A stretch of 64,000 bases of DNA from the NCBI GenBank assembly GCA_034440615.1, contig JAOTOM010004877.1, positions 482,739-546,738 on the forward strand. The letters run 5' to 3'. Made by a program: the position numbers and the translations under genes. Shown here piece by piece: positions 24,621 to 34,780 of this stretch. The DNA is from Ashinkailepas kermadecensis (lineage: Eukaryota > Arthropoda > Thecostraca > Neolepadidae). The stretch's first letter is position 1, and every line of letters begins with the position of its first letter. Below the pieces are notes generated by a model. It searched no databases, was not told the origin of the DNA, and saw nothing but the letters and a program-made list of their open reading frames with translations.

Positions 24621-24773
24621 ATTGGCGTCACAAATAACATGGCAGTCAGGCTGGGAGTCCTGGCACCTGAATATCCTGCATAGATATACGTGTAGTGGAG
24701 AACAGTATACCTATGCAGAATATTCAGGTGCCAGGACGCTCAGTCTGACTGCCAAGCTATTTGTGACGCCAAT
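24621..24773. mobile_element. Palindromic foldback element (MITE-like)
   Basis: Left arm ATTGGCGTCACAAATA...GGCAGTCAGGCTG (24621-24685) is the imperfect inverse of the right arm ending ATTTGTGACGCCAAT (24773), with arms of about 63 bp. Internal motifs are CAGGTGCCAGGA and ATTCTGCATAG. No clear target-site duplication and no protein. Confidence 0.85.
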
Positions 24774-24803
24774 GGTACCTAGGTGTGGTAGTAAGCAGTA
24801 CAA

Positions 24804-24866
24804 CTATGCAGGATAATCAGGTGCCGGGATGTCCAGCCTGACTGCCAAACTATTTGTGACGCCAAT
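24804..24866. mobile_element. Half copy of the foldback element
   Basis: A second right arm (CTATGCAGGATAATCAGGTG ... TTTGTGACGCCAAT) about 30 bp beyond the full palindrome, without its left arm. It could be a deletion derivative or an unequal duplication. Confidence 0.8.
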
Positions 24867-24899
24867 CGTGGTCATAGGCGCACCGGAGGGGGGGGCATG

Positions 24900-25220
24900 A
24901 GACCAAAGTGCCCTTTTGGCCAAAAGTGCCCTTTTGACCGAAAAGTGCCCTCTTGGCCGGAATGTCCCAAATTTAGCCCAAAAATCACCTGCCTTATGTG
25001 CCCCGCCTGTGCCAAAGGTGCCCTTTGGGCCCAAAACTGCCCTTTTGGCCTAAACATGACATTCCCCTGTGCCCTTTCCTGTCCTATGCCTGTCCCAATT
25101 AGGTGCCCTTTTGATCTAAAAGTGCCCTGTGCCCTGCCCTGTGCCTTGTGCTGTACCGTGAACTCTGCCCTGCCCTGTGTCCTGCCCTGTGTCCTGCCCT
25201 ATGCCCTGCCCTGTGCCCTG
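24900..25220. repeat. GTGCCCTTTTGGCC and CCCTGTGCCCTG minisatellites
   Basis: A degenerate array of GTGCCCTTTTGGCCNAAA units (about 24905-25060) passes into a CCTGCCCTGTGC array (25122-25220). Related GTGCCCTTTT pieces recur at 25525-25550 between two CCCATGGAAAA blocks (25455 and 25560). Confidence 0.75.
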
Positions 25221-25925
25221 AAGCTTTCGTCGCTATTTTTATTGTGTTACATGTTTGTGTACATGTCACCTGCCTTCAGGACCATCGCCTTCGTTTCAGC
25301 TGTTATCATCCTTTCCAGAAATCCACATCCTGCGTACTTTTACATCAAAGGTAAGCGGGCAACCTTCATCTCACGACATAATGCATGCAGGCTGCATGTT
25401 TTTGGAAATATTATTGTAAATACAAGGGTTCGGTGCTATAACATATAACGTGTCCCATGGAAAATTCACGCCCCCCCCGGTCAGCAAACCTTCCAGTGTG
25501 CCCCGGGCCGCAAAGTGCCCTTTTGGAGCCGGCCAAGTGCCCTTTTCGGTCCGGGCCCCCCCCATGGAAAAATCCTGGGTGCGCGCCTGATCGGGGTCAA
25601 GTGAAAATTACCTTCAAAACACAAAAGGAATTGAAATTTGACCTCGACTGAATTGCAAAATATGGTGGGTAACAAATAAAGCTTTATATGATCTTCACCA
25701 ATACATGTAACGATTAACTGGATAAAACCAGTCCTCAAAGCAAGCACATGTGCAGTAACATCCGGGGCTCCAAGCATATTGGTCAGCTTGCTTAGGGACT
25801 CTAGGCCAGTTCACGTCCCGACATGCCGGGTGGCCACTTGGTAGTAAGCAGTTGGTCTTCAGTGCTCACAATCTGCCATCGTCCGGAGTCGGCCGCACAT
25901 CCGCACCGTCTGGTCGCGGCACAGC

Positions 25926-28728
25926 CTACTCTTGCGGCAGCGCGTGCTCGCCGGCGGCCAGGGAGCCGGACAGCGCGTCAGAGAGTCGCTCGAGGGTGGC
26001 GTGCAGCCGCATGGCGGGCGCGCCGGGCCGACTGCGGTGCAGCAGCTCCACAGCCGTCACGTACTCGTGCTCTGCGAACACTGCGCCGCGCTCAGTCACG
26101 CCCGCCACCAACTGGTCGGCGTCCTGCAGAAGTAGCTCGTAGTACTGGCGCGCCTGGTCCAGAGCCGTCTCGCGCGCCATCGTCAGCTGCGTCATCGCCT
26201 GCTGCAGACTCAGGATGTCGCGCACCATCTTCTTGGCGCCGTGCTCGTTGACTCGCGGGATGTGCGCTGCCGCAGATATAAGCAAGTTGGAGACGAGCGG
26301 CGCCAAGCCTTCGAAGATGTAGCGCAGCTTGCGTTTGCGTAGCGCCGACTGCAGCGTGTCGAGGATGGAGGCCAGATCGCGGTTGAGTCGCGTCACCTCC
26401 GGATCCGGCTCGGACGCGTCCAGATTGGGCGCGAACTGACCGTGCCGAGTGAGCGGCAGCAGGTGATAGAAACAGTGGACGCGCACCTCCAGGTGCAGAA
26501 CCAGCAGGCTGCTGTCTGCCAGCTCTTCCAGGTCGCGGCCCAGCTGAGTCAGCGTCTGCACGGATGACTCTGGCACGGTACCGGCCTCGCCCAGGCCGGC
26601 CGCCATGTTCTGCACGTATCCGCCCAGCCACTCTAGACTCTCGTGCAGCCACGCCAGCTGCCGCAGCAGCTGCACATCAGTCACCGTCTCGCCCGGCGTG
26701 ATGTCGCCGTCGCCCAGATTGCCAGAAAGGATCTCAGTCTCGCGCCGGTTGCGCTCCCGCACTTCCTCTGGCGACTCCTCCACCGAGAGGTCCTCTGCGC
26801 CGGCGGCGGCTGCCGCGGCCGCACCGCCCTGTTTCTGATTGAGCCAGTTGGGTAGCTCGCGCAAAAAGCGACTGATGTCGTCGTCGTGCGCCCACGAGGC
26901 GGACACCACCTGGCGGCCGTCCTCGGCCTGCGTGACACCGCGGTACTGCTGACCGCAAGCCTCCTTGTACTGCACTAGCGTGCCGCAGATGATCGACAAA
27001 AAGTGGTTGCAGTAGTCGGGCAGCGACTGCATGAGCGCGCGCAACTGAGAGACGTAGTGGCGCACCTGCACGGCTGACTGGAGCAGTGGTTTGGCAGCGC
27101 CCAGCTCCGCCAGTTCGGCCGGCTCCTGCAAAGTCTTCCAGCCGTCCATGCGAGTCTCGGCGAGCAGCGTCCCCTCTGCGCGCAGTCGTCCAAGCAGCAC
27201 ATCGGAGATGTAGTCGCTGATGAAGACGCGCAGCGGGCAGTGCTGTGAGGAGGTGGACAGCCGCTGCTCGATTTCCTCGGCAAGGCGGATCAGCGGCGGG
27301 TACAAGACGGTGATGTGGAGCGGGTCGGCGGCAGCCAGTAGCGGCTGCTCGCCGGGTGATGCGAGCGCAGTCGTGCCGTCCGGCGCCTGCTGCTGCAGAC
27401 GCGCCTTTTCCTTCAGGTAGGCGCCCATGTTCAGGCTGGTGGACGACGCGTCAAAGTTGAACAGCAGGCGGGTGCGGACGCGAGCCGGCCGCTTGCGAGC
27501 AAAATGAGTGGCCAGCTCTGCGGCCATGTCGGCGCGCGGCGTCAGAGGCGTCTCGGCGCCGCCAGACACGGCGCGCTCTACGTCCAGGTACTCGGACGAC
27601 ACCAGCTTCAACACGTCCTGGATACTCGCCCATACTTCAGTCATGCTGTACAAAGCGACCGTGTCCGAGCCACGGCCGGCGGCGGCCCGGCGGAACGCCG
27701 TCAGCAGGCGATCGTGGGTGTTGGCTACAGCGCGAAACTGGTCGGTGACCGAGTCCATCAGCTGAGACAGCAGTCCCGGCGCATCAGCCGGCTGCACCAG
27801 CGACGGCCCGATCAGTGGCGCCACCACCTGGACGGCGCGCTGCTGCCGGAGCAGCGCAGTCGTGCGGCCCACCACTGCCAGTAGCTCACCTTCCATGCTA
27901 GATAGCAGGGCGTCCACAGTGTCGGACAGCTTGCGCAGCTGCGTCACACACTCTACCAGCACGGCAGGGTGCGCCGGTCCGTCGCCACCGTCCAGCGCCT
28001 CCAGCTCTTCCTCGCCGCCGGCCGGCGCACGCAGGAGGGCACTCACGTCCACCACCGGGCGCCGCTCGCGCGCCGACGACCGTCCCGAGCTGCGCTGCTC
28101 GTCGCCGCGCTCAGAGACGGCTCGGCCAGAGCCGGCACGCTGCAGGGCAGCCAGCACGGGCGCAGTGCTGGCGCGGTACAAGTGCCGCTGGAGCTCCTCC
28201 ATCAGTCGCTCGTGCAGCGCGTCCGCCTGCGTGTCCAACTCGGCACGCACCTCCTGCAGTGCATCAACGCCGGCCAGCGGGCCATCCAGCAGCTGGCACC
28301 CAGCCGTCAGACGGCGTGTGGCTCGGTAGTACTCGCGCCGCTGCAGGTGTATGCTTACCGTGTCTGGCAGGCCACGCATCTCTTCCACTCGCTCCAGCAG
28401 CGACAGCATGTGCTTATGCTCCACACCCTCCTGCCACAACTTCTTCAGTTCGTCGCGTTTGCAATGCAGCAGCATCTTACAGTTGACCAGGTTCTCTCGG
28501 ACGGTGCGCATGCGGGCGCGCGTAGACGTGATGCGACCAGACACGTTCTCGTAGATGGCCATGGCGCGGCGTAACTCGGCCTCGTGGCCAGAAACCAGCT
28601 GCTGCAGCTGCTGCTCGCTGCGCTGGTACTTGCGCTTGAGCGCACCCAGCCGCTCGCGGAACTCGTCCGGATGCGTCAGCGAGAGGTTGTCAAGTTCGCG
28701 CAGCAGCGTCTGGCCCCGCTGGGTCGTT
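25926..28728 (-). CDS. Sec8: Exocyst complex component 4 (Sec8), large terminal exon
   Basis: Minus-strand exon of 933 residues plus one carried base, ending in a TAG stop. Sec8/EXOC4 is a subunit of the octameric exocyst, which tethers secretory vesicles to the plasma membrane (family knowledge). Family blocks seen in order: ENLVNCKMLLHCKRDELKKL (N-terminal Sec8 domain, near residue 75), the MLSLLERVEEM coiled region, EELQRHLYRAS, ISASWA-like VSASWAHDDDISRFLRELPN, ILSGNLGD, LHESLEWL, LLVLHLEVRVHCFYHLLPL, YIFEGLAPLVSNLLI, and near the end AREXALDQARQYYELL-type and LLHRSRPG. Human EXOC4 is about 974 residues, so roughly 40 N-terminal residues are missing; homology stops at a good acceptor, gtgttgcAG|AACG. 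Vertebrate EXOC4 has many introns, so one 2.8-kb uninterrupted exon is notable. No frameshift or stop is seen. The frame is open further 5' to 28961 but that part shows no Sec8 similarity. Confidence 0.93.
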
Positions 28729-31255
28729 CTGCAACACGGGAGCGGGCCAGAGTCAGCGCCGGCGGCTGTCACCCGCCCCCGTGTTGCCGCCCGCCGCGAG
28801 ACTGTCCAGGACACCGCTGCCCGCGCACAATAATTTACGCCGCAGCCAGCCTTCACCCGGTCACAGCCAGGCAACTCGCATCCAAGCTCCACAAACCAAC
28901 TCTCCACCCCCACACGAGTGTGGCAAGATTCGCTGTGTGGACTGTCCCAAGAAGTTCTCAATTACCTCCAGAAATGCTTGATGCTTTGGGTACAATATGG
29001 ACAAATCGTGTCTTCCTTGAGAATCGCTTGATGACTGATAGACAGCAGAAACAACACAAATGTTCTCAGAAGTACGTCCAATTTCGCGACACTTTCACAC
29101 AAATTATCACCCATTGCGCAACTAATGGGTGCTATACGACCTATGCAATTGATGCACCCATAAACTACAATAACTAACTAACCATTGCACAACTACTGAA
29201 TACCCAGGTGAAATGCTTCAAATGGCTTGGTGAATGGAATACATTGCAGGCAAGTGATCTGAAGAGAATACACTTTGTTGTTCTTTATTGCTCTGGATTG
29301 CAGACAATTGAAAACCTCCAGTGAAAAATATGGAGTATTAACTTAGCAGGTCAGGTGTCGGGTGGGGCCTATTTTCTTATTCCTTAAATGCAAACAGCAA
29401 GGATGAATGCCACGTACAAACTCTTTCCATGGCTTGTCTATATGCCATTCACTCCAAATTAACTACACTAAGTAACTTGGGATGGTGCCCCATGTCGGGA
29501 CAAATTCCATACAGGATTCCTGGTACGTAATTGGTAAATGTTCTCTTCCCTCCAGTGTTCAATTGCTGCAATTTCATAATGTGGTACTGCTTGTTGTGGC
29601 TTCAATCACCTGGATCAGAGCAGTCCTTCAAAACGGTGGGACAGTGTGGTGCCTGTACCAATTTCAGTTTTGGCCTTGCTGTGGATTTCCAAAGTTTGCA
29701 ATATCATGCAATGATTTGTTTTAAACTCATAACAGCAGTGCTCTGAAATACCACAATTTAGGTAGAAGCCACACTTCATAGGGTCTTGCCTCGATTTTCC
29801 GTGAACGGGGTTATGACATGAATTAACTTCAATAGCATGCAACATGACAGCACTTGCCTACCGGCACAGCAGCAGGCTTTGTCATTCCCAATGTCACGTC
29901 AGCAATGTGAGGACATGTTTTGTTACCAAGTGCCAACAGTGTTTAAGGCAGCTCAACTATGTTCCTTGGTAGTCGATTATTCTGATGCAGTGCCTTAAAA
30001 TTGATTTTTGTGGGGTGGAGGGGGATGGAGAGGGTGATGTCAAGCAAGCCAACTCATGAAAAAAAAAAAATATATGCAGATGTATATAGATAGTGCCTGC
30101 TGATGAGCAATTTTATATGGCTTATGCTCATCGCATGGTGACAGTGCTGTCTGTCTCTGCTACCTTTACCAATCAGGGAAGTGCTGCTGTCAAAAACCAT
30201 AAATGCTTTTAAATATGCAAACCTCACTCGTAATGCAGAATAAAAAAACAAGTGGCACTTCGTTTTCGAAAGAAAAACGTACAATTTGTATAGTGTTGGT
30301 CTGAAATTAAATGTCAGAGCACTGTTCTAATGTTGACATAATTTTATGACTGCTGCAAAATATACCCCACAAAAAATTCTATTGAGAATGCCACAGAAAA
30401 TATATTTCCATGACCCACCTATAACTTCTTGCACATAGTGTATATTATGCAATATGATTGTTGGGCTGATGAACATTAAAAAATATAGCCACGAAAATTT
30501 GCACCAGATATTCCATGGTCCATATGCCTTGGTGGCTTCTTGGAATTTGGATTCACTTGGTGGCTTCTTGGAATTGGAATCCACTGGCTTCTTGGAAATC
30601 AATAACTTCAATTTACCAGTTTCAATGCAACTGTTATTTTATTCATGCCATCAAAATCGTTCCCCACAAGATAAGTCATGCCAGTTTTGCTAATTTCACT
30701 TTAAATGCTCACATTTCTGCCATTCTGTAAGACATGTCTTTCAGGATAATTGAAGAAAAAAATATATTTCCCACTGATGACATCTGATTGAATTCGGGAT
30801 GTGAAGGGGAAAATTATTGGGCAATGGAATATGGATAATTTTTTTCCAACCTGGAATTTGATAATTTCAGTTTGAACTTTACAATGAATCATCAGCATTA
30901 GTCAGGGCAGTTCATTGTCAAATAGCCCCATTCAACTTCCAGATGACAAAAAGGACAATGTTCTAGATGCCAAACATCTAGCAGCATATTTTTATGAGCC
31001 ATATTGACAACACTTGTGGATTAAACGTTTTCATGATACCAGCTACAAAACAAAATGTAGCAGAATCGACATGAAACAGTTAAAAATCACCAAACCATGC
31101 AATTACAGAATTCAAAGCAGGAAGGGATGGAATGGCAATACAAGTAAAGGAAAGGTCTCATTTGTAGATGGTGCCATGGATACTTCTTTCTGAAACGTTC
31201 ATAACCTGCTGTATTTTTGGATCATAAAGACAGTCATAAAGTGCTTGGACTTATC
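28729..31255. other. Upstream of the Sec8 exon; no further exon recognised
   Basis: The missing Sec8 N-terminal exon was not found. It contains short insertion L and a small 28-bp tandem (TTGGTGGCTTCTTGGAATT, about 30528-30598, three copies). Otherwise AT-rich and unassigned. Confidence 0.5.
29111..29195 (+). mobile_element. Short tailed insertion L (57 bp) with 14-bp duplication
   Basis: Body 29125-29181 on the plus strand, between CCATTGCGCAACTA and CCATTGCACAACTA. Its hairpin arms are ATGGGTGC/GCACCCAT: a C-G pair of the family consensus has become T-A on both sides. The tail is AATAACTAACTAA. Confidence 0.9.
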
Positions 31256-31366
31256 GGTTATTGGTTTTACGACACGTCGACCGTTGAGTCATATAGCGTC
31301 GCCAATCTCTCACGCCGATTGGTCGCGGGCGAAGAGTAGCGACAGGTGAGATTCGAACCCACAACC
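31256..31366 (-). mobile_element. tRNA-headed SINE fragment (S2)
   Basis: Same tail and body as copy S1, on the minus strand. The tRNA-like head is cut off just upstream of the B box (plus strand reads GGTGAGATTCGAACCCACA). I could not find a convincing target-site duplication, so the ends are approximate. Confidence 0.8.
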
Positions 31367-31541
31367 TAGTAAGAGCCACAAGGGCCCATCCAGTTAAATG
31401 TGTAAATGGAAGATACCATAAGCCTGGTAAAAAGACCCACCCCAACCATCACCACTTCCTAAAGAAACCATCCAGAGACATTCCACATACCTATCAGTGC
31501 CTATCTACCCTAGCTATCTAGCCCTATTCCCTTGATCCCTC

Positions 31542-33450
31542 TTAACACGCGCCCTTGAGGACCTCTGAAAATTACGCCCACTGGAAGGGGGGGCGGATTC
31601 CGTCCCCCCCCCCCAAGATCTCGGCTTCTATTGAAGCTGGAGTAACGAAATTATCAGGGTGGATGGGTACGGTAGTGAACTCTATTGTGTGCAAACTTCA
31701 CGACCTTGGCCAATATCTTCAAGGTGAAATGAAGTCACAAGTTAAAATTTTCTTGTTTTGCGTGGCTTGGCTTGTCATTGTTATGGATCGCTGTGGTTGT
31801 GTTTAAATGCTCCAAAATTGGCATCAATGTTTTGGACATTACTAATGATGAAATACAGACGCTAGACCCGGCATTTGACCTCAGGTCACCTATATAGCAG
31901 TACTTTATCAGGTCAGTTACCTGTTCCAGTTACCGGAACCGGGTCGCCCGCCCGACTGCTCCGTCGGGCGGTTCGGCGCAATCGGCTTCGCGAAGAAAGG
32001 AGTGAAGTACATGAATAAAGTATGGAAACGCTTAGGTACACAATGACAAACAGTAATTTTCAAGATGTGTAGGGAGTAACATGCAAAGTGACATCAATCG
32101 CATGACAGTCATTTGCATTTATGACAACATTCCAGTTGACCAAATTTGGTTCCATTAATCTGTCATGAACTTCACCTGACTTGACCTCAGTGACCTAACA
32201 TGACCTTGAAACTATATAGCATAACAATACACATGAAACAAGTCGCCAGTGTTGCCAAGAACACTTCCTTTTTGCTAATATACGGGAAGCGCATCAGCGC
32301 CGATTTTTGTGGTCTGGCGCTACGAAATGCTTCGACTTTAACGGCCTCCAACTCTAAAAATGTTCGGCCGATTTCAGTTTTTCTTGCTTTAACACGCGCA
32401 CTGGAGGGGGGGGGGGGCGAAATCCGCCCAGCCCTCCGGTTTTTCGCAAATAACTGCAGATTGTACCGGTCGATATACGCGATTTTCGGTGTACCTGCTT
32501 AAAAATGAACGGCGCGTCGTTTAAAGCAAGAAAAATGGAAATAGGCCGAACATTTTTCAAGCTAGGGGCCGCTAAAGTAAAAAAATGTTGTAGCGCCAGA
32601 CCACACAAATCGGCGCAGATGCGCTCCCAGTATACTGACAACAGGGAAGTGTTCTAGGCAACACTAGGGACTTGTTTGATGCATATTGATATGCTGTATA
32701 GTTTCAAGGTCATGTTAGGTCACCAAGGTCAAGTCAGGTCAAGTTCATGACAGGTTAATGGAACCAAACTTGATCAACTGGAATGTTGCCATAAATGCAC
32801 TACTGGTTGTCATTTGTACTGTTTGTCATTGCGTTTCCATACTTTATTCATGTACTTCACTCCCTTCTTCACGAAGCCGATTGCTCCGAGCTGCCCGACG
32901 GAGCAGTCGGGCGGGCGGCCGGTTCCGGTAACTGGAACAGGTAACTGACCTGATAAAGTGGTGCTATATAGGTGACTCGAGGTCAAATGTTGGGTCTAGC
33001 ATCTGCATTGCATCATTAGTAATGTCCAAAACATCATTGATGCCCATTTTGGAGCATTTAAACACAATCACAGCGATCCATAACGATGACAAGCCAAGCC
33101 ACGCAAAACCGGAAAATTTTGCCAATCTGACCTCATTTGACCTTGAAGATATCGACCTAAGGTCACGAAAATTGCACACAATAGAGTTCACTACCGTGCC
33201 CATCCACCCTGCGAATTTAGTTCCTCCAGCTTTACTAGGAGCCGAGATCTTAGGGGGGGGCGGAATCCGCCCCCCCTCCAGTGCGCGTAATTCTCAGAGG
33301 CCCTCCAGGGCGCGTGTTAAACGACGCCCCGGATATTTCTAAGCAGGTACGCAAAAAAATGCCGTATATCGACCGGTAAAATCTGGAGTTATATACGAAA
33401 AACCGGAGGGGTGGGCAGATTCCCCCCCCCCCCTCTAGTGCGCGTGTTAA
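31542..33450 (-). mobile_element. TTAA-flanked element, outer copy (split by an inner copy)
   Basis: Bounded by TTAA at 31542-31545 and 33447-33450 with terminal CACGCGC inverted repeats. It is in opposite orientation to the inner copy and interrupted at its own internal TTAA. The left portion (31546-32388) is the inverse of the long arm; the right portion (33321-33446) is the inverse of the ~130-bp short arm. TTAA target choice is typical of piggyBac-type transposons (established knowledge). No transposase is encoded, so it is non-autonomous. Confidence 0.85.
32389..33320 (+). mobile_element. TTAA-flanked element, inner nested copy
   Basis: Bounded by TTAA at 32389-32392 and 33317-33320, with ends CACGCGCACTGG and CCAGGGCGCGTG. 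It carries an internal CGTCGTTTAAAGCAAG site equal to the site in which it sits within the outer copy. It includes a GC hairpin (CCCGAC...GTCGGG) near 32900 and G-tracts near the ends. Same family as 52374-53313. Confidence 0.87.
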
Positions 33451-33809
33451 CATGTGGATTGAATGCCTTACCAATAATTTTCAAACTGCATCCATGCCTA
33501 CTTAAAGAGGTCTTTGCCGTGCACATTTACCATAAACATAACCCCATCCATCACTAATTGGAACTCAAAAAGAAGATTTTCCTTTCTTAAAAAAAAATTG
33601 TCCACCTTACTTTTAATTACATTCAATGAGGAACTCCGCACAACATCACCAGGCAGCCTATTCCACTGATCAACAACCCTTTGACTGAAGACCTGTTGTC
33701 GCTTAACTGTCCTACACCTCAACCTGTCTAACCTGAATTGATGACCCCTATGTGATACTCTAAACTAAAGAGCATCATTCAAATTGACCTGATATAGCCC
33801 TAACAATTT

Positions 33810-33892
33810 TGTACATTTCAATCGGTTGGTTATTAGGGTTTTAGGGCGCAATAACTGCATTGGTTATACCGTGCCCATGTACATTTAAATCA
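33810..33892 (-). mobile_element. Short tailed insertion D (55 bp) with 14-bp duplication
   Basis: Body 33824-33878 between TGTACATTTCAATC and TGTACATTTAAATC. The plus strand begins GGTTGGTTATTAGGGTTTTA. It lies inside the minus-strand CR1-like LINE fragment. Confidence 0.85.
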
Positions 33893-33950
33893 TGTCCCCC
33901 TTAATCTCCTATACTTGAGCGAGTACATATCTAATGCCGTAAGCCATTCT

Positions 33951-34091
33951 TCATATTATAAGTTGTGGGTTCGAGTCTCACCTGTCGCTACTCTTCGCCC
34001 GCGACCAATCGGCGTGAGAGATTGGCGACGCTACATGACTCAACGGTCGACGTGTCGTAGAAACAATAACCAACCAATCATATTATAAGTT
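33951..34091 (+). mobile_element. 5'-truncated tRNA-headed SINE (S3) with 14-bp duplication
   Basis: Body 33965-34077 on the plus strand, starting at the T arm (GTGGGTTCGAGTCTCACC) and ending AATAACCAACCAA. It is flanked by perfect copies of TCATATTATAAGTT (33951-33964 and 34078-34091). It sits inside the minus-strand CR1-like LINE fragment, so it is younger than that LINE. Confidence 0.9.
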
Positions 34092-34682
34092 ACATATTCC
34101 ACTGATGAGTCTAGTGGCTTTGTGCTGCACTCTTCCTAACATAACTATATCTTGTTTCCATGACTTCCTTGCTGATATCTCAACACTGCTATTAATGAGT
34201 ACCAGCATTCAGTGCCCTGTTCCCAGCTGAGATACATTGTTTTTCTGCTTTTAGGTCTTTTGAAGCCAATACACCTAAGTCCCTTTCCTCTTCAATAACA
34301 TTCAGTTCCCTCCCTCCCATTGTATATCTGAAAGTCTCACCTCCAGACCCCAGATGCATAACCTTACACTTATAGTTTAAAAAAACATCTGCCATTGATC
34401 AGCCTACATGTTTAGGTCTTCCAAGTCTAGTTCAATATTACTAGATTGATCACTACTGTGTGCCACTCCTATCAGCTTGATGTCATCAGCAAATCTGAAC
34501 ACTATTCCTCAGCCCTACCTCAATGTTATTTACAAAGACGATAAAGAGAAGTGCCCTAGAACAGAGCCCCGTAGTACTCCACTCGAAACATCCTACCAAT
34601 CAGATTTACATCCATTTAACACTACCCTTTGTTTCCTTCCCCTCAACCATGCTTCAATCCAACCTAGAACTTTTCCAACAAT

Positions 34683-34743
34683 CCCATGTTGCTGTGGTTT
34701 AGGGGCGGATCGACTGCACAGGTCATATAGCCCCATGTTGCTG
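34683..34743 (-). mobile_element. Short insertion E (37 bp) with 12-bp duplication
   Basis: Body 34695-34731 between perfect CCCATGTTGCTG copies, inside the CR1-like reverse transcriptase fragment. The core GGATCGACTGCACAGGTCAT is present. The tail is reduced to AAACCA on the element sense strand. Confidence 0.85.
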
Positions 34744-34780
34744 AAGTCGATGAATTATCCTTCCATGTGGAACTTTATCA

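Larger units (their letters stand above)
33490..34780 (-). mobile_element. CR1-like LINE fragment, minus strand
   Basis: Minus-strand remnant running from the RT domain (DKVPHG-, GKVLGWIEAWL- and GVPQGSVLGP-type blocks, 34775-34520) through LGSGGETFRYTMGGRELNVI (34395-34290). It ends with the 3' part SQRVVDQWNRLPGDVV (33690-33640), typical of CR1-type LINEs. Full of stops. It is interrupted by SINE S3 and short insertions D and E. Confidence 0.85.

Noticed and set aside
25823..29177. Plus-strand and alternate-frame ORFs across the Sec8 exon
   Set aside because: GC-rich coding DNA opens shadow frames. Only the minus-strand frame matches Sec8.
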